Shown: positions 36,798-46,644 of the stretch, piece after piece
Position numbering within the stretch: position 1 is the first letter of the stretch
How the letters are laid out: every line of letters begins with the position of its first letter
Origin: Planctomycetales bacterium
GTDB lineage: Bacteria > 4484-113
Length of the DNA stretch: 64,000 nt
Direction: 5' to 3'
Assembly: GCA_030606285.1 (NCBI GenBank)
Contig: JAUWGS010000008.1
Span: 33,884-97,883, forward strand
Position numbers and translations under genes: made by a program
Notes under the pieces: model-generated
Told to the model about the DNA's origin: nothing
Database searches by the model: none
The model's input: the letters and a program-made list of their open reading frames with translations, nothing else

Positions 36798-38072
36798 ATG
36801 CCAGGTATCACGATTGAGATGCCCTACGGACGGGGGACGATTCCTCTGGACATACCTGCATCGCTTGCGGACAAGCTTCACTTCGCCCGCCCGCAACCGC
36901 TGGAAGCTCTCACCGATCCCGCGCAGGAAATGCTTGCGGCTGTGGACGCGCCGGTCGAGAGCGCGCCGCTGTCGGAGCGCCTGCAGTCGGCGCGCAAGGT
37001 CGTCGTAATTGTGAACGATTGCACACGGAGCACGGCATATCCGCAGTGGCTGCCCCAGTTGCTGGAATTCGTGCGTAGCCATCTGGCCGAAGGCGCGGAG
37101 CTGAAGCTCATTATGGCCTGCGGAACCCATGCTGCGCCGTCCGATGATGAGGTGCGGCAAGCCCTCGGCGTTGACGATGAAGTCGTGCTGCACGACAGCA
37201 GTGATGGCAGTTCACTGGTGGAGGTCGGCGTCAGCCCGCGCGGCACGGCCTACACCGTGAACCGCCTGATAACGGAGGCAGGCCTCATCGTAGCCACGGG
37301 CGCGGTAGGCTACCACTACTTCGCGGGATTCACCGGTGGCGTGAAAGCCGTGTTTCCGGGGCTGGGCGGCTTCGACGCTGTGGTGCACAACCACGGGCTC
37401 TGCCTCGATCTCAAAGAGCGCTACTTCGCGGATGGCGTCGCGCCGGGCAATCTAGACGGCAATCCGGTGCACGAGGACCTTCGCGGGATAATCCCGCACC
37501 TTCCGCCGATTTTCCTGATAAACGTCGTGCTGGTGGACGACAGAGATCCTGCGCGCTTTTTCGCAGGCGACGTTGTCACAGCCCATCGCTCAGCCTGCGA
37601 TTTTGTGGACGGGCACTTCCAGCACAGTGTGCCGCGCAAGGCCGACCTGATACTGCTGTCCGCGGGGGGACATCCGCGCGACATCAGCCTCTATCAGGCG
37701 CACAAGGCGCTGAAGCACGCGGAAGCGGCGCTTTCTAAGCGCGCGCGCATTCTATTCTTCTCGCAGTGCCCCGATGGAATGGGCCACCCGCAGTTCGAGC
37801 AGTGGCGCAAGCTCGATTTCGCAGCGACCGTCAGTTTGCTCAGGCAGCGCTACCTTCCCATCGGGCATATCGCGCTTTCGCTACGCACGCTCTACAAGCG
37901 CTTCGGCCTGAACCTAATCTCGGAACTCGACGCAGCGACGGCTGAGGAGTGGGGCTTTACGCCGGTTCCGCCCGACAAAGCGTCGTTGAAAGCCGCCTGG
38001 ATGCTGGCGCGGGCGAGACGTCCGGTGGTTGTGACGCACGGCTCGTCGATGCTGCTGTCTGCTGGACAATAG
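36798..38072 (+). CDS. LarA-family nickel-dependent racemase/epimerase
   Basis: About 424 aa. LarA-type 2-hydroxyacid racemase, which uses the nickel-pincer NPN cofactor. Conserved blocks are VNDCTRSTAYP, a CGTHAAPSDDE loop with a catalytic His, and VGYHYFAGFTGGVKAVFPGLGG, which has the second His and the Lys that holds the cofactor. ATG 36798 is preferred over TTG 36792, because TACAAT ends 8 bases upstream. LarB/C/E cofactor genes are not in this window. LarA homologues act on many hydroxyacids, so lactate is not assured. Confidence 0.88.
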   Translation: MPGITIEMPYGRGTIPLDIPASLADKLHFARPQPLEALTDPAQEMLAAVDAPVESAPLSERLQSARKVVVIVNDCTRSTAYPQWLPQLLEFVRSHLAEGAELKLIMACGTHAAPSDDEVRQALGVDDEVVLHDSSDGSSLVEVGVSPRGTAYTVNRLITEAGLIVATGAVGYHYFAGFTGGVKAVFPGLGGFDAVVHNHGLCLDLKERYFADGVAPGNLDGNPVHEDLRGIIPHLPPIFLINVVLVDDRDPARFFAGDVVTAHRSACDFVDGHFQHSVPRKADLILLSAGGHPRDISLYQAHKALKHAEAALSKRARILFFSQCPDGMGHPQFEQWRKLDFAATVSLLRQRYLPIGHIALSLRTLYKRFGLNLISELDAATAEEWGFTPVPPDKASLKAAWMLARARRPVVVTHGSSMLLSAGQ

Positions 38073-38107
38073 CGAGCCGCGCCGATAGAATGTAGCCTTA
38101 CTCAGAT

Positions 38108-38178
38108 TGGGGTGTCGTCTAACGGTAGGACCGTGGACTCTGGATCCATTAATTGGGGTTCGAATCCCTGCACCCCAG
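38108..38178 (+). tRNA. tRNA-Gln (anticodon CTG)
   Basis: Acceptor TGGGGTG pairs with CACCCCA. The D arm is GTC/GAC with GGTAG in the loop, the anticodon stem GTGGA/TCCAT with loop CTCTGGA (anticodon CTG), and the T-arm loop GGTTCGAATCC. Discriminator G. The CCA end is not encoded. Confidence 0.95.
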
Positions 38179-38390
38179 TTCAAACTGACCCCACTGGCGA
38201 TATCATCGCGCTCACCGAGCCAAATCCCAAGTTTTAACGATGCCACGCATGGCGCGTGGCTCAGATTCAGGTGGGCGTTCGCGGCGCGGCTCTGCGGCCA
38301 GAACCCAGTGTGTACAGCGAGCGGCGGCGCTTGCGCGCCTTTGGGGGCGCGCTGCCAGAGGTTGGGGGTGAGGGATTAGGGATTGGCGAT

Positions 38391-38417
38391 GTAGGGCGGG
38401 GTCTCCGTGCCCCGCCT
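38391..38417. repeat. TGTAG-headed inverted repeat, copy 3
   Basis: TGTAG, arm GGCGGGG, loop of 8 bases (TCTCCGTG), arm CCCCGCC. The same arms as copy 2 about 6 kb away. It lies inside the 38179-39442 stretch that otherwise holds only the decayed minus-strand ORF and the composite repeat at 39133. Confidence 0.6.
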
Positions 38418-39132
38418 TCCGCCAGGTCTCCAAAACGTCCGCCATCAGCTTCCGGTGTGTTGGGCGCGCTGGCGCTATTTGGAGTGTTAGGGCGTATATT
38501 GTCACAGCGGATGTTTTTCGCTGTATTCTTGGGGAGCGGGGTAGTTTGAGGTAGAACGGGCGGAGTAGGAGGGGAGGCGGTGGCGGGGCCTTGAGTACGG
38601 GGGACGCGGCCTTCGAGATCGGCGCGTCCATCCTCCAGACTCCCACCGCGCGCGCCCGTTAGGGCGGGTGCGCAGCTGTCAGTTGTCAGCTGCCCGTTTT
38701 CAGCAGGAGAGAAAGAAGCGGCGGGACCATCCCCCGATTCCCCACCCGGGCCACCCTTAATAGGGGAGCCAAGGTCGGTACAGGAGGAGATGGGGATTAG
38801 GGGTGAGGGAATAAGAGTTGGCGCGGCGGAGTCCTCACAGAGTACGCCGGACGCGCGGCCCTCCTTAGGCGGGTAAATCTCAGGCCGCGCGATTGAAGGT
38901 GTGGCGACCCGCCGGTCGCGCGAAGTGCGCGCTGGCGGGCGAGCCTGGAGGCTTGCCAGCCTTTCTGGCTGGTCACCACTCCGGCTATTAATTAGGCGCT
39001 TTTGCGTCTCGGTGCAGAGTTTTTCGATGCGCGCGATGAGGCGTTTGTGTGGCTCGGGGATGGGGGATTCTTCGGTGAAGTTGAGGACGATGGAGACGGC
39101 CTCCTCGAGACAGGAGATTGGGCTCTCAATTT

Positions 39133-39193
39133 GGTGGCACCGGCGTCTCGCCGGTGTATTGTGACGAATCACGGGCGGGACGCCCGTGCCACC
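39133..39193. repeat. Composite palindromic repeat (GGTGGCAC...GTGCCACC)
   Basis: Outer arms GGTGGCAC and GTGCCACC enclose two complete hairpins: CACCGGCG-TCT-CGCCGGTG (39138-39156) and CACGGGCG-GGA-CGCCCGTG (39170-39188). The nested layout is REP/BIME-like. Similar elements recur in many uncultivated bacterial genomes. Confidence 0.75.
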
Positions 39194-39442
39194 ATTAATA
39201 AACCCATTCTTCAGCCTTGGCCATTGAGTGTCCTTGTCCACCGATGCCGGTTTGCCGGACTGCACATCTGACATCATACCTGTAAGCGTCTTCGCGCAGG
39301 AGATGGCGTCTTTGGCGGAGCATTTGTCTATGGCGACGGTGCGCCAGCGCTACCCGGTGGGGGATAAACTTGGATAGGTGTCTGCACCCACGGTAGAGGA
39401 TACGCGGCCAGTGCGGGTGGTATCATAGGGTGGAGGTCGCTG

Positions 39443-40078
39443 ATGCCGCACACGAAGCCATTCGACGAACACGCAAAAGACTACGAGCAGTGGTTCGAGG
39501 ACAACAAGCACGCCTACCTCTCGGAGCTGGCCGCGCTGAAGCTCGCGCTGCCGGACCCGGGACACGGGCTGGAAGTGGGCATCGGCACCGGCCGCTTCGC
39601 CGAGCCGCTTGGGATTACCATCGGAGTTGAGCCGTCGAAGAAGATGGCGGAGGTTGCGCGGTTGCGCGGTCTGGAAGTCGTCGACGCCGTCGCCGAATAC
39701 CTCCCGTTCGCGGACGAGAGCTTTGACAGCGTGCTTATGGTGACGACCATATGCTTTGTTGACGACCTTGAAAGGAGCTTTCGCGAGGCGTGGCGCGTGC
39801 TGAATCGTAAGGGCGCTATTGTCATCGGGTTCGTGGACGCCGACAGCGCGCTCGGCCGCGAATACCAGAGTCGCGCCGGCAGCAGCCGGTTCTATGCCGA
39901 CGCGACTTTCCACACCTATAACGATGTGCTCGCCCACCTGACCGAGACGGGTTTCGGGCCGCATCTGTGCTGGCAAACCATCTTCAGCCCGCCGCAGGAA
40001 CTCACGAAGCCCGATGAGGTGCGAACGGGATGCGGGGAAGGGAGCTTCGCCGTCATTCGCGCCGCTAAGCTGGGTTAG
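39443..40078 (+). CDS. SAM-dependent class I methyltransferase
   Basis: 211 aa. Rossmann-fold methyltransferase of the UbiE/Methyltransf_11 type: motif I LEVGIGTGRFAEPLG, acidic loop VEPSKKM, and motif II-like region FDSVLMVTTICFVDD followed by WRVLNRKGAIVIGFVD. GGAGG lies 6 bases before ATG. It stands alone between a repeat region and tRNA-Lys. Substrate not deducible. Confidence 0.87.
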   Translation: MPHTKPFDEHAKDYEQWFEDNKHAYLSELAALKLALPDPGHGLEVGIGTGRFAEPLGITIGVEPSKKMAEVARLRGLEVVDAVAEYLPFADESFDSVLMVTTICFVDDLERSFREAWRVLNRKGAIVIGFVDADSALGREYQSRAGSSRFYADATFHTYNDVLAHLTETGFGPHLCWQTIFSPPQELTKPDEVRTGCGEGSFAVIRAAKLG

Positions 40079-40129
40079 TGAAACGCTTCGGAGCCTGTGC
40101 GGTGCCAGCTCTGCCGGTTCGGGGACAAG

Positions 40130-40202
40130 CGGGCCAGGGAGGACTCGAACCCCCAACATTTTGATTAAGAGTCAAACGCTCTACCGGTTGAGCTACTGGC
40201 CC
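40130..40202 (-). tRNA. tRNA-Lys (anticodon CTT)
   Basis: On the minus strand GGGCCAG pairs with CTGGCCC. The D-loop region is AGCTCAACCGGTAGAGC, the anticodon loop CTCTTAA (anticodon CTT), and the T-loop GGTTCGAGTCC. The CCA end is not encoded. Convergent with the methyltransferase gene. Confidence 0.96.
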
Positions 40203-40306
40203 TGCAGGCGAATCTAACACCTGATGCAGTGCGCGTCAAGCGCTGCGAGCGGCCACGCGCCGGTTTCTGCTACAATCAGATTGAAGCACCGTCTGCGGGA
40301 GGGAAT

Positions 40307-41323
40307 ATGGAAGAAACACTGGAAGCTACCGCTGCTGAAGCCATACTTGACGTGCCCCGGCTGCTCGGAGCGTGGGAAGGAATGCTGGGGTGGCTCAAAG
40401 TCCACGCGGCGAACATCATCATCATCCTTGTGGTTGCGTGGCTCCTGGGCGTGCTGTCCAGGATACTCATACGCCGCATCGCCAAAGCTCTGGAAAAGAC
40501 CCACCGGGGCGATGAAATCGCCCTGAGGGAACAGGAGAAGCGCTCCAAGACCATCTGGTCGCTTTTTGGCGTGACGCTACGAGTCGTAATTTACTCCGTG
40601 GCGGTGCTGATGATACTGGCGGAGCTGGGCATAAACATCACCGCGCTTCTGGCCGGCGCGGGTATCGTCGGCATTGCGCTGGGCTTCGGCGCGCAGAGCG
40701 TGGTCAAAGACCTGCTGGCGGGCCTGTTCATTCTGATCGAAGACCAGTACCGCATGGGTGACGTAATCGAGATAAACGGCGGTGCTTTCGGCGGCACGGT
40801 GGAGAAGGTGTCGGTCCGGACGACGTGGCTGCGCGCCTTCAACGGGAACCTGCATATCATCCCGAACGGCAGCATTGAGGCCGTCACCAACTACACGCAT
40901 AGCTGGACGCGCGTATTGCTCGACTTCGGAATTAGCTACGAAGACGACATTGACACGGCCGCGCAGGTCATCAAGGATTCTGCGCGGGCAATGGCCCGCG
41001 AGTCCGAGTGGGAGCACGTCTTCCTTTCCACCCCTGAAGTGCTGGGCGTGGAGAAGCTCGATGACTCCGCTGTCGTGCTTCGGCTGATTGCCCAGGCTGT
41101 GCCGGGCGACCAGTGGAAGGTGGCGCGCGAGCTAAGGCGGCGCGTGAAGTACGCCCTGGACGAGGCGGGCGTGACGATTCCCTTCCCGCAGATCGCCGTC
41201 AGCTACTTGAAAGAGCCCAAGGCGGAAGTCCGCAGAAAGATGACTGATGGCTCCGTCTACGGCTACGGCAAGCAAGACGAGCGCGGCAGGCTGGACGCTT
41301 ACGGTGGCGGAGAAGGGGAGTGA
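40307..41323 (+). CDS. MscS-family mechanosensitive channel
   Basis: 338 aa from ATG 40307 (GGGAGGG just upstream; the open frame back to 40229 is not used). Three membrane helices precede the pore-lining helix (LLAGAGIVGIALGFGAQSVVKDLLAG), followed by the beta domain (GGTVEKVSVRTTWLRAFNG, LHIIPNGSI) and a C-terminal mixed domain. The family releases solutes on hypo-osmotic shock. A TACAAT lies about 30 bases upstream. Six bases separate it from the AAA ATPase gene, so the two are probably one transcript. Confidence 0.92.
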   Translation: MEETLEATAAEAILDVPRLLGAWEGMLGWLKVHAANIIIILVVAWLLGVLSRILIRRIAKALEKTHRGDEIALREQEKRSKTIWSLFGVTLRVVIYSVAVLMILAELGINITALLAGAGIVGIALGFGAQSVVKDLLAGLFILIEDQYRMGDVIEINGGAFGGTVEKVSVRTTWLRAFNGNLHIIPNGSIEAVTNYTHSWTRVLLDFGISYEDDIDTAAQVIKDSARAMARESEWEHVFLSTPEVLGVEKLDDSAVVLRLIAQAVPGDQWKVARELRRRVKYALDEAGVTIPFPQIAVSYLKEPKAEVRRKMTDGSVYGYGKQDERGRLDAYGGGEGE

Positions 41324-41329
41324 AGATAA

Positions 41330-42856
41330 ATGGCGCAGAGAAAACTTGACGCGGCTGCCGAGATAGAACTGCTGATCCGCGCGCGGTATCCGATTGTCTA
41401 CGTCGAGAGCTACGAGGAAACGCGGGTACTGGGGGTTCTCAAGGACATCGCCGACCGGCGCGGGAAGCGGCTGTTTGTGTGGACCGTCACCGAAGGCCTG
41501 CGGCGCCACGGTGCCGCCTCGGCTGTAGAACGGGCAACGGTTTCGTCCCGCGAAACCGACCCGATGGCCGTGCTGGATATCGTGGGGCGCAGCAAGGAGA
41601 ACGCGATTTTCGCGCTCGTTGACTTCCACCCGTTTCTCGAAGACAAGAAAGTGGTGCGCAAGCTGCGCGACCTGACCCGCACGCTGAAGGCAAGCTACAA
41701 GACGCTGGTGCTGCTCTCGCCCGTGGTTAATCTGCCGCCGGAACTGGACAAGGACGTGACGCTCGTAACCATCCCGCTGCCTGATGAAACCGTGCTGCGC
41801 AAGGTGTTCGACGACATTGTGGAATCGTTGCGCGACAGCCCGAAGGTGAAGCTCGAACTCACGGACGAGGTCTGCGAGCAGCTGGTGAAAGCAGCGCTGG
41901 GGCTTACGGCCGCCGAAGCGGAGAACGCCTTCGCCAAGGCGATAGTCTACGACGCCGCGCTCACAGCGGCTGACCTGTCCACGATTCTTTCCGAGAAAGA
42001 GCAGATTATCCGCAAGACCGGCTTCCTGCAGTACTACCGCGCGCGGGAGGATATGGAGCATGTGGGCGGGCTGGACAGCCTGAAGGGGTGGCTGCGCAAG
42101 CGCGGCCGGGCGTTCACCCAGCGGGCGAAGGACTTTGGCCTGCCCGCGCCCAAGGGGCTGCTGCTCATCGGTGTGCAGGGCTGCGGTAAGAGCCTTACCG
42201 CCAAGGCGGTGTCGTCGCTCTGGCAGATGCCGCTGCTGCGGCTGGATCTGGGCGCGCTGTTCTCCGGCTATATCGGCGCGTCGGAGGAAAACACGCGCAA
42301 GGCAATCGCCGCGGCGGAGCGCGTTGCGCCGTGCATCCTGTGGCTCGATGAAATCGAGAAGGGGCTGTCCGGCGTGCAGAGTAGCGGCGCAAGCGATGCG
42401 GGCACGGCCAGCCGGGTGTTCTCGACGTTCCTGACGTGGATGCAGGAGAAGGAAGCGCCGGTGTTCGTTATCGCGACTGCCAACGAGATTGCGCAACTGC
42501 CCCCGGAGCTGATTCGCAAGGGGCGGTTTGACGAGATATTCTTCATCGACCTGCCTAAAGACCAGGAACGCGCCGACATCTTCGCCATCCACCTGCTCAA
42601 GCGCAAGCGCAAGCCCGAAAGCTACGACATCACGCGGCTCGGTGCGCTATCGGAGGGCTTTTCGGGCGCCGAGATCGAGCAGGCGGTGATCTCCGCGCTA
42701 TACGACGCGTTCGATGAGGGAGTCGAGCTTGAGCAGCGCCACCTGGAGGGAGCGCTGACCGACACCGTGCCGCTTTCGCGAACGGCCCGGGAGTCCATTG
42801 ACGCCCTTCGTAGCTGGGCGGACACCCGCGCCCGCTTCGCCAGCAGCAAGCCCTAG
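41330..42856 (+). CDS. Ycf46-like AAA+ ATPase
   Basis: 508 aa. The N-terminal half is the degenerate ATPase-like region typical of the Ycf46 group ([27 protein letters not shown]). The C-terminal AAA core has Walker A GVQGCGKS at 281-288, Walker [13 protein letters not shown], sensor [10 protein letters not shown] and an RKGRFDEIF arginine finger. Ycf46 is a chloroplast/cyanobacterial protein linked to inorganic-carbon responses, but relatives occur widely and the function here is open. It follows mscS by 6 bases and converges on the lipoprotein gene. Confidence 0.86.
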   Translation: MAQRKLDAAAEIELLIRARYPIVYVESYEETRVLGVLKDIADRRGKRLFVWTVTEGLRRHGAASAVERATVSSRETDPMAVLDIVGRSKENAIFALVDFHPFLEDKKVVRKLRDLTRTLKASYKTLVLLSPVVNLPPELDKDVTLVTIPLPDETVLRKVFDDIVESLRDSPKVKLELTDEVCEQLVKAALGLTAAEAENAFAKAIVYDAALTAADLSTILSEKEQIIRKTGFLQYYRAREDMEHVGGLDSLKGWLRKRGRAFTQRAKDFGLPAPKGLLLIGVQGCGKSLTAKAVSSLWQMPLLRLDLGALFSGYIGASEENTRKAIAAAERVAPCILWLDEIEKGLSGVQSSGASDAGTASRVFSTFLTWMQEKEAPVFVIATANEIAQLPPELIRKGRFDEIFFIDLPKDQERADIFAIHLLKRKRKPESYDITRLGALSEGFSGAEIEQAVISALYDAFDEGVELEQRHLEGALTDTVPLSRTARESIDALRSWADTRARFASSKP

Positions 42857-42886
42857 CCTGGCAGGGGTGGCTGCCGGGCAGATCTG

Positions 42887-45800
42887 TTACTTCATAACCG
42901 AGACGTAGAGATTCTCATTGGCAACCATTGAGACCACAGCCTTGTCGTTGGCACCGACACGTAGCATATCCATTGACAGGTACGTGCCGGAGCTCATCCC
43001 CAAGAACGGCTGTATAGGATATCTGAAGTAATCATCCGGATCGGACAGGTTCTCGATGCACAGCCGCGCCTGTTCCCGCACCATGCCATAGGAGGAGACG
43101 AAGATCATCTCGAAGCCTGCTTCAAAGGCAACCGCGACGTTCGAATAGAATCCCACTCCCGGAGCGGTGAACCAGTCCACCTGGTGGATCTCCCACGGAG
43201 GAGACAGGTCATCAGTCCTGGTGATATAAAGCGCCGAGGTGGTCTCGCTTCTGTAAGCGATGCGCGGCAGCCAGCTCTCTCCGAACAGACAGAGGCTGAC
43301 GTGGGTCATAGAACTGCTATCGTCCAGACCCAGCGCTTTCCAGTCGTTTGCACCCGCCCTGACTGCCCAGAAGAGCTGGCCACCCTTGTCGGGGTCGCTG
43401 TACGCGACCGAAGCGTACTCATCGACCACGCTTTCTATACTCCAGGTGCCGAAAGCCAGGGAGCAGTTTGAGGCATCCTGGCCCGGGGTTCCACCGGCGT
43501 ACATCTGCTGCGTACCAGATGCGCGCTCTGTATGCCAGTCCGGGTCGTCAAACCACGCGAACCAGAGCCGGTTGTCGTCGTCCGCTGCTGCGGCGCTCCA
43601 CGAGACGTACGCGACGGATGGCGTATCGGAGGAGTCAAATGCGAGGGAAGGATTGATGAATATGATGTCCTCACCACCGTCATCAACGAGTTCGGGCGCA
43701 GTCCAGTTGTCAGGGGCAGTGCGCGTTACATACTCGAGCGTTGTGTAAGGCACCAGCGGGTCATCGTCGTACTCGTGCGTGTTGTTAATGAAGACGATGT
43801 GCGCCACGTCAGCATCGTCGAACTGAAGAGACGCCATCTTGCCGCGGGACTCTGTGGGTATTCCGGGACAGACTGGTTCCGTAACCCAATCGCCTGTCTC
43901 GTTGGTGGCGTAGCGCAACGCGTAAAAGAACTCGTCATCCACCACTTCATTTGCCACCGCATAGGCTACGCCAATGGTACCATCGCTGGCGACATCAAGG
44001 CTTGTGTACTGGACGGGAAGCAAGGGGTCGTCATAAACGAGGTCGTAGTCGAAAGTCACGCCCGCTTTCGGTGCGTCCGAAAGATACAGCAGGTTGTAGT
44101 CTTCGTTGGGTCCCCCCTGCGCCTCAGGCCAGCTGTCCAGTGCCCGCACGGCGAAGCTGTACACCGTTTCATTTATCAGTCCGTCAGTGCGGTGGTACAG
44201 GTCACTGGTGACTGCCGTGCGGCCTTCAGCGATTGCCTGCGCGTAGTCCGAGATGCCCTGGTTCCCTGGCTCCCAGTAGACCCGGTAATTCACCGGCGGC
44301 GACTGTGCGTCGGTCGCGGAATTCCATGACAGGTCAACGTATCCGTTGCCCGGCGAAGTCACCTGGACGCCGACCGTGGTATCCCACTCCGGAGGCGCAC
44401 AGTCCAAGCCCACGTCCGGCGTCGCGGTCAGTGTCTCGGTGTTCTTTTCCTCGTTGCCGGCGGCGTCTTTGGCGCGGACAACGAAGGCGTACTGCTGGGC
44501 GTTGGCAAGACCCGTGACGAAGGTGGGCGGGTAATGCGTGTCGACCACGAGCGATAGGGTGGCCGCGGTGAAGTCGACCGTGTCACCCTCCTGGTAGTAG
44601 ACGGTATAGGCAACCGGCGGGCTGTCTTCGTCGCCGGCGGGGCCGAACTCCACGCGCACGGAGCCTTCGCCCGGTATTACATACACCACGCCGACAGTGT
44701 CATCCCATGTTGGAGGAGTGATATCACCCGCGGTGGACTCGGGAACTACGTACAGCGTTACGGTGTTCGTCTCCTCATTGGGGCTTATCGGCGGGTCGTA
44801 GAGGTCGGCGTTGTCGGCGCTGTCGATTGCGCGCACCGCAATGGTGTAGCCCGAGTTGTTCTCCATTCCGACCAATGAGAACGGAGAGCTGTCGGTTTCA
44901 TGGAAAGGCGCGGTATTGTACGGGAGCTGCGTGCTCTTTGCGAAGTAGACCCGGTAGCGTACCGGCGGTGATTGCGCATCAGTTGCGAAGCCAAAGGTTA
45001 CGCGGAAACCGTGGTCACCTGGCTCGGCGGTCACGATGCCGATGGTGTCCACCCAGACCGGTGGCTCAAAGTCGTTCCGCGCTGCAGCGCTCGGGGTGCA
45101 GGTCTTCACGGCGGTGCTGACGGGCGAAGTCCGGTTCCCGGCTTCGTCTTCCGCAGCCAGGTACGCCGCATAGACTGTCCCGTTCGCAAGGCCCTGCCAG
45201 ATGTATGGAGAATCCGTCTCAGTAACCTCTATGACAGTCGAGTTGTTAAGATCTATGCCCGCGTCACCACCCGGCGGTCCGATGTAGAGGAAATACCTGA
45301 TCCGGTCCCGAGGGGTGACGTTATCAACGGCGTTGCGCCTGTAGACAATCTTGATCCGGCCGTTACCGGCGTCCATATAGGTGATGCCAAGGTACGGATT
45401 GGTCGGCGCGCCCGGGCCGTGCGGAGGTATTGCGTCTTCGCCCTGCTCGATGGTGAGCGTATCAGAAAGGCTGTAGTCGCTCTCACCCGTGTCGCCCACG
45501 GGAGCGATGCGGTAGATGAACGTGGTGGTCTCGTCCACGAAGTCGTCCAGCATTGTGTCGTCCTGGTAGAAGTAGGCGGCAGGCTCGAAGGTCTCTTCGA
45601 CTGCGCGCTCGATGGACACGTCTGACTCCGGGTTGACCAGGTTCACCAGCTTCTTCTCGCCAATCTCCGGATGGCCCTCAACGCTGCGGTAGATGTTGTA
45701 GCCTTCAATAGTCATGCCATAGTACATGGCGATGGGAGTAATCTCGGCGATGGTGACAGTCCCGTCTGTGGCACCTCCGCGGTCAATGAATCCCTCGGCA

Positions 45801-46564
45801 ACATCATTGCCCAGGCCGTCGCCCGTGCTGCCGCCGAAGTACATGGCTATCGGCGTGATGTCGGAGATGCCGACAGAGCCGTTGTTGTTGTAATCGCCGC
45901 GCAACTGGTCGCTCCAGGACAGGCGGGCGGCTTCGTCGCCAAACGACTCAATGGTGTAGTCATCAAGGATCAGTGCCGACTCGCCTGCTGTAACGCTCAC
46001 CGCCCGGCTACCGGTCGAGGGCCCTGGCGCAAAAGCAATCTCGGCAACGAGTCCGCCGCCGGAGGTAAGGCCTTTGTCCTGGGGGCGCACCCGGGCGAGC
46101 CCGAAGGGCAGCGTGCCGGCGTATTTCTCAGCTGCGAGGAAGATGCTCTCGCCTTCTCCGCCGTATAAGGAGCCGGGAAGAATCTGGCGCAGCTTCCACT
46201 CATCCGGGTTGTATTTGAGCACGAACAGGCTGGCGGCTGAGTCGGTAAGCTTCTGGGCGTAGACCGACACGAAGGTGTCTCCGTTCATCAGCGTGCGAAC
46301 GGAGAAATCATAATAATCGCGCTCCTCCGGGGCGATCTCACCCCACATGTTCAGCACAAACAGGGAGAATCCTGCGTGATTGATGGACTTGTCGGGATCG
46401 TAGACCTCGAGCTCCCGGTCAGGAGCGTCTGGTGCGTCTTGACCCAGGATGCCGGAACGCAGGATAGTCGCTGTCGGCGCGTTCGGGTGCCCGCTGCCGC
46501 ACGAGAAAAGAATGACCAGCAGCAGCAGAACACAAGCTGCCGTCGAATGCCTCATTTGACCCAT
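42887..46564 (-). CDS. Giant lipoprotein with cohesin-like region, dockerin-like repeats and tandem FN3 modules
   Basis: 1225 aa. Lipoprotein signal with Cys22 (VILFSC). Residues about 65-205 look like a cohesin-type beta-sandwich (LFVLKYNPDEWKLRQ, then GGGLVAEIAFAPG). Dockerin-like calcium loops with GISDITPIAMYFG and AEITPIAMYYG follow at about 221-285. Several FN3-like modules each end in a QYAFVVRAKD-type strand (about 290-820), and a C-terminal BNR/propeller-like region spans about 830-1225. It is a structural relative of the 15541-19659 protein. Probably surface-displayed, with adhesion or substrate binding as the guess. GGGGGTGA stands before the start. Confidence 0.8.
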   Translation of the reverse strand: MGQMRHSTAACVLLLLVILFSCGSGHPNAPTATILRSGILGQDAPDAPDRELEVYDPDKSINHAGFSLFVLNMWGEIAPEERDYYDFSVRTLMNGDTFVSVYAQKLTDSAASLFVLKYNPDEWKLRQILPGSLYGGEGESIFLAAEKYAGTLPFGLARVRPQDKGLTSGGGLVAEIAFAPGPSTGSRAVSVTAGESALILDDYTIESFGDEAARLSWSDQLRGDYNNNGSVGISDITPIAMYFGGSTGDGLGNDVAEGFIDRGGATDGTVTIAEITPIAMYYGMTIEGYNIYRSVEGHPEIGEKKLVNLVNPESDVSIERAVEETFEPAAYFYQDDTMLDDFVDETTTFIYRIAPVGDTGESDYSLSDTLTIEQGEDAIPPHGPGAPTNPYLGITYMDAGNGRIKIVYRRNAVDNVTPRDRIRYFLYIGPPGGDAGIDLNNSTVIEVTETDSPYIWQGLANGTVYAAYLAAEDEAGNRTSPVSTAVKTCTPSAAARNDFEPPVWVDTIGIVTAEPGDHGFRVTFGFATDAQSPPVRYRVYFAKSTQLPYNTAPFHETDSSPFSLVGMENNSGYTIAVRAIDSADNADLYDPPISPNEETNTVTLYVVPESTAGDITPPTWDDTVGVVYVIPGEGSVRVEFGPAGDEDSPPVAYTVYYQEGDTVDFTAATLSLVVDTHYPPTFVTGLANAQQYAFVVRAKDAAGNEEKNTETLTATPDVGLDCAPPEWDTTVGVQVTSPGNGYVDLSWNSATDAQSPPVNYRVYWEPGNQGISDYAQAIAEGRTAVTSDLYHRTDGLINETVYSFAVRALDSWPEAQGGPNEDYNLLYLSDAPKAGVTFDYDLVYDDPLLPVQYTSLDVASDGTIGVAYAVANEVVDDEFFYALRYATNETGDWVTEPVCPGIPTESRGKMASLQFDDADVAHIVFINNTHEYDDDPLVPYTTLEYVTRTAPDNWTAPELVDDGGEDIIFINPSLAFDSSDTPSVAYVSWSAAAADDDNRLWFAWFDDPDWHTERASGTQQMYAGGTPGQDASNCSLAFGTWSIESVVDEYASVAYSDPDKGGQLFWAVRAGANDWKALGLDDSSSMTHVSLCLFGESWLPRIAYRSETTSALYITRTDDLSPPWEIHQVDWFTAPGVGFYSNVAVAFEAGFEMIFVSSYGMVREQARLCIENLSDPDDYFRYPIQPFLGMSSGTYLSMDMLRVGANDKAVVSMVANENLYVSVMK

Positions 46565-46609
46565 CTGATTTCACCCCCGATACTGAGTTGATTATACCAT
46601 CGGGTATCG

Positions 46610-46638
46610 TTGACTCCCCTCTGGGTGACGGTTACAAT
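46610..46638 (+). promoter_or_regulatory. Strong sigma-70 promoter giving a leaderless mRNA
   Basis: TTGACT (46610-46615), a 17-base spacer and TACAAT (46633-46638). The expected start site is the A of ATG 46645. Confidence 0.72.
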
Positions 46639-46644
46639 CAGCGT

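Larger units (their letters stand above)
38267..39349 (-). pseudogene. Decayed ORF invaded by repeat sequence
   Basis: A minus-strand frame is open from 39349 to 38267 but has no start codon until ATG 39277. The 5' part looks protein-like: DKCSAKDAISCAKTLTGMM, and later CLEEAVSIVLNFTEESP and HKRLIARIEKLCTETQKRL. Between these runs GGTGVPPVIRHNTPARRRCH, which is simply the translation of the composite palindrome at 39133-39193. The 3' two-thirds is proline/arginine-rich low-complexity sequence. I read it as a remnant of a helical protein disrupted by repeats; the parent family is not recognised. It may be non-coding throughout. Confidence 0.35.

Noticed and set aside
38179..39442. CRISPR array in the repeat-rich region
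   Set aside because: Repeats are palindromic, unequal and not regularly spaced; no cas gene is in the window.
41132..42592. 486-codon minus-strand open frame opposite the Ycf46-like ATPase gene
   Set aside because: Fully antisense to a well-supported AAA+ gene; Arg/His/Leu-rich composition typical of a high-GC shadow frame; no start signals.
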